This document shows, one piece after another, positions 1-8,691 of a stretch of DNA of 64,000 nt. Under the pieces are notes generated by a model, which saw only the letters and a list, made by a program, of their open reading frames with translations, was not told the origin of the DNA and made no database searches. The stretch covers positions 5,235,501 to 5,299,500 of the forward strand of contig NZ_CP042331.1 of NCBI RefSeq assembly GCF_008253865.1, given 5' to 3'. The DNA comes from Bosea sp. F3-2. GTDB taxonomy: Bacteria > Pseudomonadota > Alphaproteobacteria > Rhizobiales > Beijerinckiaceae. The position numbers and the translations under genes were made by a program. Numbering within the stretch: the stretch's first letter is position 1; every line of letters starts with the position of its first letter.

Positions 1-171
1 AACGAGGATGCCGTGAGGTACGCCGACGTCGCAGACTGCATACTGGCTTCGCTTTCCGGGGGGCAGGTCGACATTGGAGCCGTGCCGCCTCCCGCGTCTT
101 CTATGAGACCTTTTTTAAACCCGATGGCTGCTATGTCCCTTCGCCCGCCGGCAGGATCGACAGCGGCGTAG
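1..171 (+). CDS. Possible 3' end of an unidentified gene
   Basis: The frame is open from the first base of the window to a TAG at 169-171, giving about 56 residues (beginning NEDAVRYADV). The first part has a plausible protein-like composition. The last 25 residues are rich in Pro, Ala and Met and could be read-through. No family is recognised and the start lies outside the window. An open frame this short in high-GC DNA may be chance. The following 148 bases up to the next stop codon hold nothing recognisable. Confidence 0.2.
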   Translation, partial: NEDAVRYADVADCILASLSGGQVDIGAVPPPASSMRPFLNPMAAMSLRPPAGSTAA

Positions 172-319
172 GCTTCGGCCAATAGAGGCGCATCACGAGA
201 TAGATTTTGTCTTTCGGCGCCGGAGGCCGATTTGCTTCCTTGTCGGCGCCGGGGGCTGTCTAGGGATCAGTCCCAACGGCGTGCAAAGTAGAAGGCTCGA
301 CGCGGCTTGTTCTCCTGAC

Positions 320-1159
320 TTACTTGGGGAACAGGAACTGGACCTGGGCCCTGAGCTGCCAGTCGGCGGCGCCGGAGGGCTTTGCGACGTTGTAATAGGC
401 CGCGAGCTGCGCGTTGATGGGCTGGCTGCCGATCTTGAACACCCGCCCAAAACCGCCTCCGATCGGCACCGTCCAGCGGTCCCCGTGGCCGCTCTCCCAG
501 TTGGCGGTGATGATCGGAGACGACGTCAAATACCAGCCTCCGTGGAAATTGTAGTTCACGAAGGGCTGCAGCGTCATCGCATTGACCGCGCTGCGGTTGC
601 TCTTGCCGGCGAAGGACCAGACGTTGTTGACGAGGATGCCGACCACCCAGGGGCCTTCGATAGCCAGGGCGACGAAGGCCGGCCCGGCCGAGTACTTGCC
701 GGCCGTGAGGGTCTTGTCGGTGCCGGTCGGGAACACGAAGGTCGGACCGATGCCCCAGATGATGCCGTGCGTCGGCTGTTTGGGCGAGAAGAAGAAGCTC
801 GGGTTGATGTCGCCGAGGCCGAACTCGCGCTCGCCAGTCACCGTCAGGGCCGGTTGCGCGATCACCGGCGTGATCCAGCGCGTGATCAGGTTCCAGTCCT
901 TGTTGAGCGTGATCGGGATCACGGGCTGGATATTGAGGACGTTCTGCAGTTGCTTGTGTGGGCCGACGTTGAAGTTGAAGTTGTTCTGGAAAGGCACGCT
1001 GATCATGTCGGCAACGGGGTTCTGCGCCGCCTTGGCGAGATCATCGGTGCTTTTCCCGTGCTCCTCTTGGGCGGAGGCGAACGAGCTGCCAAGGCCCGCC
1101 AGGATGGCGAATGCGAGCCAGAATCCTAACCGCCGGCGGCCCGTGCGTCGTTCAGTCAT
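320..1159 (-). CDS. Outer-membrane transporter-like protein (MetA-pathway of phenol degradation family)
   Basis: The protein is 279 residues from an ATG at 1159. A longer frame exists upstream, but the stretch from this ATG has a basic n-region (TERRTGRRR), a hydrophobic core and an Ala-Ser-Ala cleavage site, a classic Sec signal peptide. The mature part is made of alternating hydrophobic beta-strand-like segments (for example GIGPTFVFPTGTD, PFVNYNFHGGWYLTSSP) and ends in a terminal aromatic-rich strand (QVQFLFPK), as in beta-barrel outer-membrane proteins. This pattern matches the neuromedin-U/MetA-phenol family, a group of poorly characterised barrels often near aromatic-compound genes. No partner gene is adjacent, so a substrate cannot be named. 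Confidence 0.65.
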   Translation of the reverse strand: MTERRTGRRRLGFWLAFAILAGLGSSFASAQEEHGKSTDDLAKAAQNPVADMISVPFQNNFNFNVGPHKQLQNVLNIQPVIPITLNKDWNLITRWITPVIAQPALTVTGEREFGLGDINPSFFFSPKQPTHGIIWGIGPTFVFPTGTDKTLTAGKYSAGPAFVALAIEGPWVVGILVNNVWSFAGKSNRSAVNAMTLQPFVNYNFHGGWYLTSSPIITANWESGHGDRWTVPIGGGFGRVFKIGSQPINAQLAAYYNVAKPSGAADWQLRAQVQFLFPK

Positions 1160-2081
1160 GACGTGCTCCGTCTGAAGTCCTGACCGCCTGCAGCCAGTGG
1201 AACAGCGTGGCCCAGCGATAAGCAGCAGGCGCACTGATTGAACCAGCGCATCCTCAGCATTGGTCCGCCACTCCCTTCAGGCTCATCGCGAATAATCGGC
1301 GCGTCAGCGACGGTGATGCCTGGATAGCCCGCTGTGGTGTCGAGAGAGTTCGGAATGCTCGTTGATGCCCCGCACGTCGCGCTCCTCACCCTTATCCCCC
1401 GTTAGGCCGCGCGACCTCGACCGGCACCAACAGCGGCACCCGGCGACGGCCGCTTCCGTCTCGCCATCTCGTATCGGCTCACGGAGGCGAGTCTTGCCAT
1501 TTCGCGCCAAACGCTACGGCTCGGTGTGAGCCGCCCACACTCGCACTTTTGCTGCGCCATCTGTCTTGAACTGCGACGGCCAGTGCCGTTGATCAGCGTC
1601 GTCCTTGGACTGCACGCTCCATCGTTCCTGTCCGGACTTCGCCGAATTCGTCCGGAAGGCTCTCCGGTGCGGAAAGCCCCAGGAAGACACTCGGTTCCTG
1701 ACGAAACGTCCGCATGGGGCTGGGATCAAACGCTATCTCGGTCGATCGGCAACGTCCGGTTTCTGGCAACGCCTCATTGTCTGCAGATGGGCGCAACCCA
1801 GCCCCGTTCTTCGGCTTGGAAGAACGTCAGCAATCCACCCAACCCGGTCGTTATTCCTCAAGAGTCGGCGACGTCGTTCGTGCGCCATGAGCGGAAGTTG
1901 GGCCAACGCCGAAAAGCTGACATTCACCGCTGAGCCGCCTTGTGACCGCTCACGACCCCTTGTGGACGGCCCTCGCCCTGCTCTCGCGACCCAAACCGGC
2001 GCGCGGCTGCTTTCGTCATGTTCCGCCCGGTCCCTGCCGAGAGAAAGACTTCGGAAGTCGCTGTCGCCGGCATATCAGCTT
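1160..2081. other. Gene-poor stretch with no recognisable coding sequence
   Basis: About 920 bases between the outer-membrane protein gene and a truncated LysR gene. Several overlapping open frames of 60-280 codons occur on both strands. Their translations are low-complexity Arg/Ser/Pro-rich strings with no family resemblance, so I treat them as chance frames. Together with the broken LysR gene on its right, the stretch looks like decayed DNA. No hairpin, repeat or promoter stands out. Confidence 0.5.
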
Positions 2082-2623
2082 TCAACATTCCGGTCGGGAC
2101 GCCAGAAGTTCCCGCATTCTGCCGATGAGCTGTTCGAGAACCGGCATCCGCACGGTGCCGGACGGCCGGATGGCGAAATAAGACACCTCGATGCCGGGGC
2201 GGAACGGGATGGCGACGAGGTCGACGCCGGATGCGATGATGCTGGTCCGGTCGACGATGCCGACCCCCATACCCGAAGCCGCGAAACAGCAGCAATTCAG
2301 CATCGAGGTCTCCATCGAGCTCGCCGGAGCATAGTCCTCATTCGAAAAGGCACGATCGAGCGCGAGCCGCAGCGGCGAATTCCGCCCCGGCATCAGCACG
2401 CGCTCCTCCGTCAGCTCTGCAGGCGTGATCACGTCGCGTGATGCCAGCCTGTGCCCCGGCGCGACGGCGGCGACGGCCTGCGAGCTGTGCAGAGGCGACG
2501 CGGTTTTGTCCGACACCCGCGGCGAACCGAACACGAAGCCGAGGTCGTAGTGGTGGTTCTCCACCATATCCCAGATATGGCGGCTGTTTTCGACGTCGAT
2601 CAAAAACAAACGGTCTCTGAGCC
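2082..2623 (-). pseudogene. 5'-truncated LysR-family regulator remnant
   Basis: The frame encodes about 175 residues matching only the substrate-binding half of a LysR-type regulator: GFVFGSPRVSD, AVAAVAPGHRLASRDVITPAEL and SGMGVGIVDRTSI fit the effector-binding fold, and the C-terminus looks complete. The N-terminal winged helix and linker, roughly 115 residues, are missing. The frame starts only at a TTG (2609), and directly upstream lies the stop codon of the intact HNH gene at 2624. A deletion or rearrangement joined the two genes here. Without a DNA-binding domain it cannot act as a regulator. Confidence 0.7.
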
Positions 2624-3181
2624 TTATGGCTCCAGCTCCGAATCCCAGTAGAGATAGTCGAGCCAGCTCTCGTGGAGATAGTTCGGCGGGAAGAGCTTGC
2701 CGTTGCGGTGGAGATCGTTGACCGTCGGCGCATAGGGCTTCTGGGCCGGAAACATCTCGACGGAGGCCGGCATCTTGTCACCCTTGCGCAGGTTGCAGGG
2801 GGAGCAGGCGGCGACGACGTTCTCCCAGGTGGTCAGGCCGCCCTTGGAGCGGGGAATGACGTGGTCGAAGGTCAATTCTTCGCGATGGCCGCAATATTGG
2901 CAGGCGAAGCGGTCGCGCAGGAAGACGTTGAAGCGGGTAAAGGCCGGCGTCCTGGAAGGCTTGATGTAGCTCTTCAGCGAGACCACCGAGGGCAGCCGCA
3001 TGTCGAAACTGGGGCTGCGGACGACCGTGTCGTATTCGGAGACGATGTTGACGCGATCCATGAAGACCGCCTTGATCGCGTCCTGCCAGCTCCAAAGAGA
3101 CAAGGGATAGTAGCTGAGCGGCCGGAAATCGGCGTTCAGGACCAGGGCCGGACAGCCGTCCGGCGATGCCATCGGATGCAT
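2624..3181 (-). CDS. HNH endonuclease family protein
   Basis: An HNH nuclease of about 185 residues. The motif lies in the second half: two Cys of a zinc knuckle (FACQYCGH), the catalytic FDHVIPRSKGG with its DH pair, an Asn-containing segment (TWENVVAACSPCN) and the second zinc-binding CxxC. The N-terminal ALVLNADFRPLSYYPLSLWSW block is typical of a conserved alphaproteobacterial HNH subgroup. That subgroup is chromosomal and widespread; its biological role is not established. The frame opens at a TTG (3196). I prefer the ATG at 3181; an ATG at 3172 is also possible. The 3' end abuts a truncated LysR gene. Confidence 0.8.
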   Translation of the reverse strand: MHPMASPDGCPALVLNADFRPLSYYPLSLWSWQDAIKAVFMDRVNIVSEYDTVVRSPSFDMRLPSVVSLKSYIKPSRTPAFTRFNVFLRDRFACQYCGHREELTFDHVIPRSKGGLTTWENVVAACSPCNLRKGDKMPASVEMFPAQKPYAPTVNDLHRNGKLFPPNYLHESWLDYLYWDSELEP

Positions 3182-3405
3182 CACATGCGCCGTCAAACCC
3201 GTCGCACCTCCGCTTCGTCAAGCGGGACGAATCCCGCCCTCAGATCAATGTAAGCGCGAGACGACAGGAATGTGAAGGAACTTGTTGCAACTGCGACAAA
3301 CGTCCCCGCACGCGCGAGGTGCTTCCTCGCCCGTGGCGGCCGATCGGCAGATCATGGTGCTTTTCGGCCTCATTCGCGGGTGTCGGACCCGCTGGCCGTG
3401 ATTTA

Positions 3406-4290
3406 TCAGCGGGTTGGGACGGGCTTTTCGCCGCGATAATCGTAGAAGCCGCGCTTGGTCTTGCGGCCGAGCCAACCGGCCTCGACGTATTTCACCAGCA
3501 GCGGGCAGGGGCGGTATTTCGAATCGGCCAGGCCGTCATGAAGCACCTGCATCACCGAGAGGCAGGTATCGAGACCGATGAAGTCGGCGAGCTGGAGCGG
3601 GCCCATCGGGTGGTTGGCGCCGAGCCGCATGGCGGTGTCGATCGCGTCGACCGAGCCGACGCCCTCATAGAGCGTGTAGACGGCCTCGTTGATCATCGGC
3701 AGCAGGATGCGGTTGACGATGAAGGCCGGGAAGTCCTCGGAGACCGAGACGGTCTTGTGCAGGTGGCCGACGAGCGACTTGGCACGCTCGAAGGTGCCGT
3801 CGTCGGTGGCGATGCCGCGAATCAGCTCGACGAGCTGCATCAGCGGCACCGGGTTCATGAAGTGGATGCCGATGAAGTGCTCGGGGCGGTCGGTCGCGGC
3901 CGCAAGGCGGGTGATCGAGATCGAGGAGGTGTTGGAGGCGAGGATCGCCTGGGGCTTGAGATGCGGACAGACGGCGGTGAAGATCTTGCGCTTGACCTCC
4001 TCGTTCTCGGTCGCGGCCTCGATCACGAGATCGCAATCGCCGAGATCGGCGAGGCTGATGGCCGGCTCGATCCGCTGCACGGCGGCGTGGCGCTCCTCGT
4101 CGGCGAGCGCGCCCTTCGCGACCTGACGGGCCATGTTGCCGTCGATGGTGGCGAGGGCCGCCTTGATCCGGTCCTCGGAGATGTCGTGCAGCTTGATGTC
4201 GAAGCCGGCGACCGCCGCGACATGGGCGATGCCGTTGCCCATCTGGCCTGCCCCGATGATGCCGATCGTCTTGATCGCGTGGTCCGACAT
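3406..4290 (-). CDS. hbd: 3-hydroxybutyryl-CoA dehydrogenase
   Basis: A 294-residue protein that oxidises (S)-3-hydroxybutyryl-CoA to acetoacetyl-CoA with NAD(P)+. The N-terminus carries the Rossmann motif GIIGAGQMGNGIAHVAA. The 3HCDH signature follows (IGIHFMNPVPLMQLVELI), and the C-terminal helical domain has FIVNRILLPMINEAV. Length is normal for the single-domain enzyme. It sits last in a minus-strand run behind etfB and etfA, about 80 bases after etfA. That is a common alphaproteobacterial arrangement linking short-chain acyl-CoA oxidation to the electron-transfer flavoprotein. The function is confident; the physiological direction (butyrate/PHB metabolism or general beta-oxidation) is not shown by sequence. 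Confidence 0.93.
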   Translation of the reverse strand: MSDHAIKTIGIIGAGQMGNGIAHVAAVAGFDIKLHDISEDRIKAALATIDGNMARQVAKGALADEERHAAVQRIEPAISLADLGDCDLVIEAATENEEVKRKIFTAVCPHLKPQAILASNTSSISITRLAAATDRPEHFIGIHFMNPVPLMQLVELIRGIATDDGTFERAKSLVGHLHKTVSVSEDFPAFIVNRILLPMINEAVYTLYEGVGSVDAIDTAMRLGANHPMGPLQLADFIGLDTCLSVMQVLHDGLADSKYRPCPLLVKYVEAGWLGRKTKRGFYDYRGEKPVPTR

Positions 4291-4373
4291 GGTCTGATCC
4301 CGGATAGTCTTCTTAGCTCCCGCGGGAGCGGAACGGGCCGCCCTGAGGCGACCCGGGAACGGCGGTTCAAGCC

Positions 4374-5321
4374 CTACTTGCCGGCTTTGGCAAGTTCGGC
4401 GTCGAGTTCCGGCAGGACGGTGAAGAGGTCACCGACGAGGCCGTAATCGGCGATCTGGAAGATCGGCGCTTCTTCGTCCTTGTTGATGGCGACGATGACC
4501 TTCGAATCCTTCATGCCGGCGAGATGCTGGATCGCGCCGGAGATGCCGACGGCGATGTAGAGCTCCGGCGCCACGACCTTGCCGGTCTGGCCGACCTGCC
4601 AGTCGTTCGGGGCGTAGCCGGCATCGACCGCGGCGCGCGAGGCGCCCATCGCGGCGCCGAGCTTGTCCGCCACCGGCTCGATCACCTTGCCGAAGTTCTC
4701 GGCCGAGCCCAGCGCACGGCCACCCGAGATGATGATCTTGGCGGAGGCGAGCTCCGGACGATCGGACTTGGCGACCTCCTCGCCCTTGAAGGACGAGTTG
4801 CCGGGGTTCGCCGCCGCCGCGACCGTCTCGATCGGGGCCGCAGCCGCCCCGTCGCCGGTCGCGGCGAAGGAGGCGCCGCGCACGGTGAGCACCTTCTTGG
4901 CGTCGGCGGACTGCACCGTCTGGATGGCGTTGCCGGCATAGATCGGCCGCTCGAAGGTGTCGGCGGACACGACCTTCGTCACCTCCGAGACCTGCATCAC
5001 GTCGAGCAGGGCAGCGACCCGCGGCATCACGTTCTTGCCGGTGGTGGTGCCGGGCGCGACCAGCGCATCATAGGGGCCGGCGAGCGAGACGATCAGCGCC
5101 GCCAGCGGCTCGGCCAGGCGATGCTCATACGCCGCATCCTCGGCGAGCAGCACCTTCTCGACGCCGTCGAGCTTCGCCGCCGCCTCGGCGACGGCCTTGG
5201 CATTGTGGCCGGCGACCAGCACGTGCACGGGCGCCCCGAGCGCCTTGGCGGCGGTCAGCGCCTTGCGGGTGGCCTCGTTGAGGCTGGTGTTGTCGTGCTT
5301 GGCGATCAGCAGCGTGGTCAT
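4374..5321 (-). CDS. etfA: Electron transfer flavoprotein, alpha subunit
   Basis: A 315-residue EtfA/FixB-type subunit. The N-terminal domain has the usual interleaved Ala-rich fold. The C-terminal FAD domain shows the family signature SGGRALGSAENF, then GASRAAVDAGYAPNDWQVGQTG, then LYIAVGISGAIQHLAGM. With EtfB it forms a soluble heterodimer carrying electrons from acyl-CoA dehydrogenases to ETF:ubiquinone oxidoreductase. Its ATG shares one base with the TGA of etfB (TGATG), indicating translational coupling and matched subunit production. Confidence 0.96.
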   Translation of the reverse strand: MTTLLIAKHDNTSLNEATRKALTAAKALGAPVHVLVAGHNAKAVAEAAAKLDGVEKVLLAEDAAYEHRLAEPLAALIVSLAGPYDALVAPGTTTGKNVMPRVAALLDVMQVSEVTKVVSADTFERPIYAGNAIQTVQSADAKKVLTVRGASFAATGDGAAAAPIETVAAAANPGNSSFKGEEVAKSDRPELASAKIIISGGRALGSAENFGKVIEPVADKLGAAMGASRAAVDAGYAPNDWQVGQTGKVVAPELYIAVGISGAIQHLAGMKDSKVIVAINKDEEAPIFQIADYGLVGDLFTVLPELDAELAKAGK

Positions 5322-6067
5322 CAGATCACCCCGGCGGTCTTGAGCTTGGAGACGAGTTCGGCGGCGTTGGCCACCTTGATGCCGGCGGAGCGGCCGGCCG
5401 GCTCCGCCGTCTTCAGCACCTTGAGGCGCGGGGCGACATCGACGCCGAGCGCTTCGGCCGTGGTCTCGTCGAGCGGCTTCTTCTTCGCCTTCATGATGTT
5501 GGGCAGCGAGGCGTAGCGCGGCTCGTTCAGGCGCAGATCGGTGGTGACGATCGCCGGCAGCTTCAGCGAAACCGTCTGCAGGCCGCCATCGACCTCGCGC
5601 GTCACGTCGACGCTGTCGGCGCCGAGCTCGACCTTCGACGCGAACGTGCCCTGCGCCCAGCCGAGCAGCGCGGCCAGCATCTGGCCGGTCTGGTTGCAGT
5701 CGTCGTCGATCGCCTGCTTGCCGAGGATGACGAGGCCGGGGTTCTCCTGCTCGACGACCTTCTTCAAGAGCTTGGCCACCGCGAGCGGCTCGACCACGCC
5801 GTCGACCTTGACGAGGATGCCGCGGTCGGCGCCCATGGCGAGGCCGGTACGGATCGTCTCGGCCGCCTGCGCCGGGCCGATCGAGACCACGATCACCTCG
5901 CTCGCCTTGCCCGCTTCCTTCAGGCGCAGCGCCTCTTCCACCGCGATCTCGTCGAACGGGTTCATCGACATCTTGACGTTGGCCAGCTCGACGCCGGACC
6001 CGTCCGCCTTGACGCGGATCTTCACGTTGTAATCAACCACCCGCTTCACGGGCACCAGGAGCTTCAT
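5321..6067 (-). CDS. etfB: Electron transfer flavoprotein, beta subunit
   Basis: A 248-residue EtfB/FixA-type subunit. It begins MKLLVPVKRVVDYNVKIRV, the standard family N-terminus, so I place the start at the ATG at 6067 although the frame stays open upstream. The ETF-beta signature lies in the middle (VTREVDGGLQTVSLKLPAIV, then LNEPRYASLPNIMKAKKKP), and NPFDEIAVEEALRLKEAG near residue 40 is characteristic. It is directly coupled to etfA downstream. Confidence 0.96.
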   Translation of the reverse strand: MKLLVPVKRVVDYNVKIRVKADGSGVELANVKMSMNPFDEIAVEEALRLKEAGKASEVIVVSIGPAQAAETIRTGLAMGADRGILVKVDGVVEPLAVAKLLKKVVEQENPGLVILGKQAIDDDCNQTGQMLAALLGWAQGTFASKVELGADSVDVTREVDGGLQTVSLKLPAIVTTDLRLNEPRYASLPNIMKAKKKPLDETTAEALGVDVAPRLKVLKTAEPAGRSAGIKVANAAELVSKLKTAGVI

Positions 6068-6232
6068 CGTCAGATCACCGTTCAGAAGAGATGCGCCTCG
6101 CGCCGCGCCGTCCAAGACGGCAGGATGGCGGCATCGCGGCCCTCGGCTGGAATGCGCAGGGACCGTAGCGACGCCGGTTTAGGCTTGTCAACGCCGTCCA
6201 AGGTCTGGTCAGAGGGGCAAAAGCGCACGGGC

Positions 6233-6931
6233 TCACCCGCTGACGGGCCGGCGGCCGAACAAGGGCACGCTGCGATGGATGAAGAGCGGCGTGAGCGCGG
6301 CCCCGGTCGCAAGCCCGCCGAGATGAGCCCACCAGCCGATATTGCCGTCGGTCTGGAACCAGGCGGAGCCTGCCTGCAGCAGGATCCAGCCGCCGAGCGC
6401 ATACATCGCCGGGATATGGATCGGAATCCAGTTGAAGGCGACGCCCCAGATGCGGACCTGCGGATAGAGCATCAGATAGGAGGCGATGACACCGGAGATC
6501 GCGCCGGAGGCGCCGATCAAGGGCTGCTCCGAATCCGGATACATTCCGGCGTGGATGACCGAGCCCCCGAGACCGCACAGGAAAAAGAACACGAGGAAGC
6601 GGGCATGGCCCATCGCGTCCTCGACATTGTCGCCGAAGACCCAGAGGAACAGCATGTTGCCGATGAGATGCGCCAGATTGGCGTGGAGCAGCACATTGCT
6701 GAACAGCGTCAGCCAGGGCGGCAGATGAGCAAGCCCTTCCGGCAGTTGCGCCGTGCCGAACAGCACGGAAGGGATCATGCCAAAGCCGGCCATGATAGCG
6801 AGATCGCTTTGCTCCCCGGGCCAGAACCGCAGCGCGGCCTGCGCGACGACGCAGGCGCAGATCAGTCCGTAGGTCATGTAGGGCGTTCGCATGAAGCGCA
6901 GCGGCACGCCGTCATGCAGGGGGACGAACAT
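6233..6931 (-). CDS. Rhomboid family intramembrane serine protease
   Basis: A 232-residue polytopic membrane protein. The rhomboid catalytic pair is visible: Ser142 in GASGAISG and His203 in WWAHLGGLATG. The oxyanion Asn92 lies in HLIGNMLFLWVFGDNVED. Six hydrophobic helices can be picked out between residues 20 and 220, the basic rhomboid core, with no extra domain. Rhomboids cleave transmembrane substrates within the bilayer; the substrate here is unknown. It begins 8 bases after the corrinoid adenosyltransferase gene, so the two are probably co-transcribed. Confidence 0.92.
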   Translation of the reverse strand: MFVPLHDGVPLRFMRTPYMTYGLICACVVAQAALRFWPGEQSDLAIMAGFGMIPSVLFGTAQLPEGLAHLPPWLTLFSNVLLHANLAHLIGNMLFLWVFGDNVEDAMGHARFLVFFFLCGLGGSVIHAGMYPDSEQPLIGASGAISGVIASYLMLYPQVRIWGVAFNWIPIHIPAMYALGGWILLQAGSAWFQTDGNIGWWAHLGGLATGAALTPLFIHRSVPLFGRRPVSG

Positions 6932-6939
6932 CGGGCGCC

Positions 6940-7521
6940 TCAGCGGTTCTGGCCAGGCACCCAGAGGACGTCGCCGCCGGCCTTGGCATTGAGGAAGCGG
7001 GAGGCGACGAACAGGAAGTCCGACAGACGGTTGATGTATTTGAGCGCGGGTGGCGCGACCGTCTCGCCTTCGGTCGCCGCGAGTTCCGTCATCAGCCGTT
7101 CGGCGCGGCGGCTGACGGTGCGGGCGAGATGCAGGTGGGTCGCGGCGGGTGTCCCGCCGGGCAGGACGAAGGAGCGCAGGGGCGCGAGGCTCTCGTTCAT
7201 CCAGTCGATCTCGGCCTCCAGGCGATCGACCTGCGCCTGGACGATCCGCAGCGGCTCGAAGGCAAGGGGCTTGTCCGTTTCCGGAGTGGAGAGATCGGCA
7301 CCGAGGTCGAAGAGGTCATTGCTGATGCGACCGAGCATGGCATCGACCTCGGCATCCTCGGCCGCGGCGTGGAGGCGCGCCAGGCCGACGCAGGCATTGG
7401 TCTCGTCGACGGTGCCGTAAGCCGCTACGCGCAGGTCGAATTTCGAGCGGCGTGGCCCGGCCGTCAGCCCGGTGGTGCCGTTATCGCCGGTGCGGGTGTA
7501 GATGCGATTCAGCTTGACCAT
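6940..7521 (-). CDS. pduO: ATP:cob(I)alamin adenosyltransferase, PduO type
   Basis: A 193-residue enzyme that transfers the adenosyl group of ATP to cob(I)alamin, making coenzyme B12. The N-terminal ATP-binding motif IYTRTGDNGTTGL is diagnostic. The C-terminal helix NRLSDFLFVASRFLNAKAGG carries the conserved Arg/Asn/Asp pattern of PduO/MMAB enzymes. It is a soluble single-domain form. It heads the run that continues into the rhomboid, etfBA and hbd genes. The genome is clearly B12-competent because cobS and cobT occur 20 kb away. Confidence 0.93.
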   Translation of the reverse strand: MVKLNRIYTRTGDNGTTGLTAGPRRSKFDLRVAAYGTVDETNACVGLARLHAAAEDAEVDAMLGRISNDLFDLGADLSTPETDKPLAFEPLRIVQAQVDRLEAEIDWMNESLAPLRSFVLPGGTPAATHLHLARTVSRRAERLMTELAATEGETVAPPALKYINRLSDFLFVASRFLNAKAGGDVLWVPGQNR

Positions 7522-7581
7522 GTCACGCTTATAGCGCGGCGCGGTCGGGACGGAAGCGCGGTTTTCTGCTGAGGCTGGTCG

Positions 7582-8178
7582 CTAGAAAGTATAGCCGAGC
7601 CGGGCGCCGATATTGGCCGGCCCTCGCGGCGAAGACCCCGCACGGTCGCCGCAGCCGGCCGTGCTGAAATGCTCGAGCGTAGTGACGAGGCTCCAGCGGT
7701 CGGAGAGCCGCACACCCAGCGCCGCAGCCTCGCGGGTGCCGGCGTTGCAACCGACATTGAGGCGGTTCTCAGGAATGACGAAGCCGGTCTTGCCGTCGTT
7801 CACCGCGGCCCCGAGGCTCGCTTCGACGAAGACGTCGCGCGTGACGTCGAAAGTCCAGGTCGCCCCGGCATAGGCATAGCGGGTGCCGTTGACGTTCAGG
7901 CTGGTGCCCAGGTTGAAGCGCGGGATGAAGGCGGCGGCGATTCGGTCCTGCAGGGGGATCAGGCGGGGCGAGAGCACTTCGGCACCCAGGTTGAGGAGAC
8001 CGCCTTCGCGTCCGCCGGGGTTGGCGAGACCGGCGCCGATGCGCGTTTCCCAGGCTGGGGCTGGCGGCTCGGTCGCGGGAGCGTAGCTGGAGACGCTGCC
8101 GGAGAGAGAGCGAGTCTGCGCCGTAGCCGAAGAGGCGGCCAGACAACCGGCGAGGAGCAGCAACGCGACGCGAACCAT
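7582..8178 (-). CDS. Lipid A 3-O-deacylase-like outer-membrane protein (PagL/acyloxyacyl hydrolase family)
   Basis: A 198-residue exported barrel. The ATG at 8178 (MVRVALLLLAG) begins a clean signal peptide ending ATAQ; the longer upstream frame has none. The C-terminal strands contain LEHFSTAGCGDRAG, matching the PagL active-site pattern in which His and Ser lie two residues apart, and the protein ends in an aromatic strand (GARLGYTF). PagL removes the 3-linked acyl chain of lipid A in the outer membrane. The similarity is to the family fold and the His-x-Ser motif; actual deacylase activity is inferred. Confidence 0.7.
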   Translation of the reverse strand: MVRVALLLLAGCLAASSATAQTRSLSGSVSSYAPATEPPAPAWETRIGAGLANPGGREGGLLNLGAEVLSPRLIPLQDRIAAAFIPRFNLGTSLNVNGTRYAYAGATWTFDVTRDVFVEASLGAAVNDGKTGFVIPENRLNVGCNAGTREAAALGVRLSDRWSLVTTLEHFSTAGCGDRAGSSPRGPANIGARLGYTF

Positions 8179-8333
8179 GGGCCTTCGGCGGTGTGTGAGA
8201 GAGCAGGCGTTAGTGAAGCACACACACTCGTGTTCGGAATGTGGCAAAGCCCGCGTCGCTAAGGCTCTGTTCACAGCCAGATTGTCCAAGAACATCAATG
8301 ACGTCAATCAATTGCGCGGGATGTCGCAGCCGG

Positions 8334-8522
8334 TCAGCCGTTGCGCCACCAGAGTACGATGACGATCAGGATGATGGCGACGAACTGCAGCACGACGCGC
8401 AGACGCATGAGCTTCTGCGAGGTGTTGGCACTGCCGCCGCGCAGCATGTTCATCAGGCCAAGCAGCAGCACGATCGCGACGGAGCCGACCGCGACGGAGA
8501 CGAGAGTGTTCGAAAACGTCAT
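8334..8522 (-). CDS. HIG1-type twin-transmembrane protein
   Basis: A 62-residue protein starting at the ATG at 8522. It has two hydrophobic helices (VAVGSVAIVLLLGLMNML and VLQFVAIILIVIVLWW) separated by a polar loop with SQKLMRLRVVLQF, the hallmark of bacterial HIG_1_N (hypoxia-induced-protein-like) twin-TM proteins. These small inner-membrane proteins often lie next to the corrinoid adenosyltransferase and etf genes in Hyphomicrobiales, as here. In mitochondria, relatives modulate cytochrome oxidase; the bacterial role is unproven. Confidence 0.8.
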   Translation of the reverse strand: MTFSNTLVSVAVGSVAIVLLLGLMNMLRGGSANTSQKLMRLRVVLQFVAIILIVIVLWWRNG

Positions 8523-8610
8523 GGTGAAAGCCTGTAGAGTGGAACCCGACCCTTGACTAGATCGCCGTGCGTCCTTCCGGACGCGAAGTGGCGATCTATC
8601 TCTTTGTTTG

Positions 8611-8660
8611 AGCATCGGATTTCTCCGAAAAGTGGTTTCCACTTTTCGGTCCTATGCTCT
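8611..8660. repeat. Short palindromic intergenic repeat
   Basis: A perfect 11-bp stem (8625-8635 with 8639-8649, CCGAAAAGTGG) closes over a TTT loop. It is extended outward by imperfectly matching arms AGCAT...ATGCT. It lies between two minus-strand genes and has no T-tract, so it is not an obvious terminator. The same kind of element (GAAAAAGTGG core inside AGAGCAT/ATGCTCT arms) recurs at 55787-55839, so it is a dispersed repeat. Confidence 0.7.
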
Positions 8661-8691
8661 AGCGGCGCGATGCCGCGCCGGAAGGTCGGGG

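Noticed and set aside
1304..2295. Several overlapping 60-280-codon frames in the gene-poor stretch
   Set aside because: No motif, no ribosome-binding site, low-complexity Arg/Ser/Pro composition, and mutual overlap on both strands.
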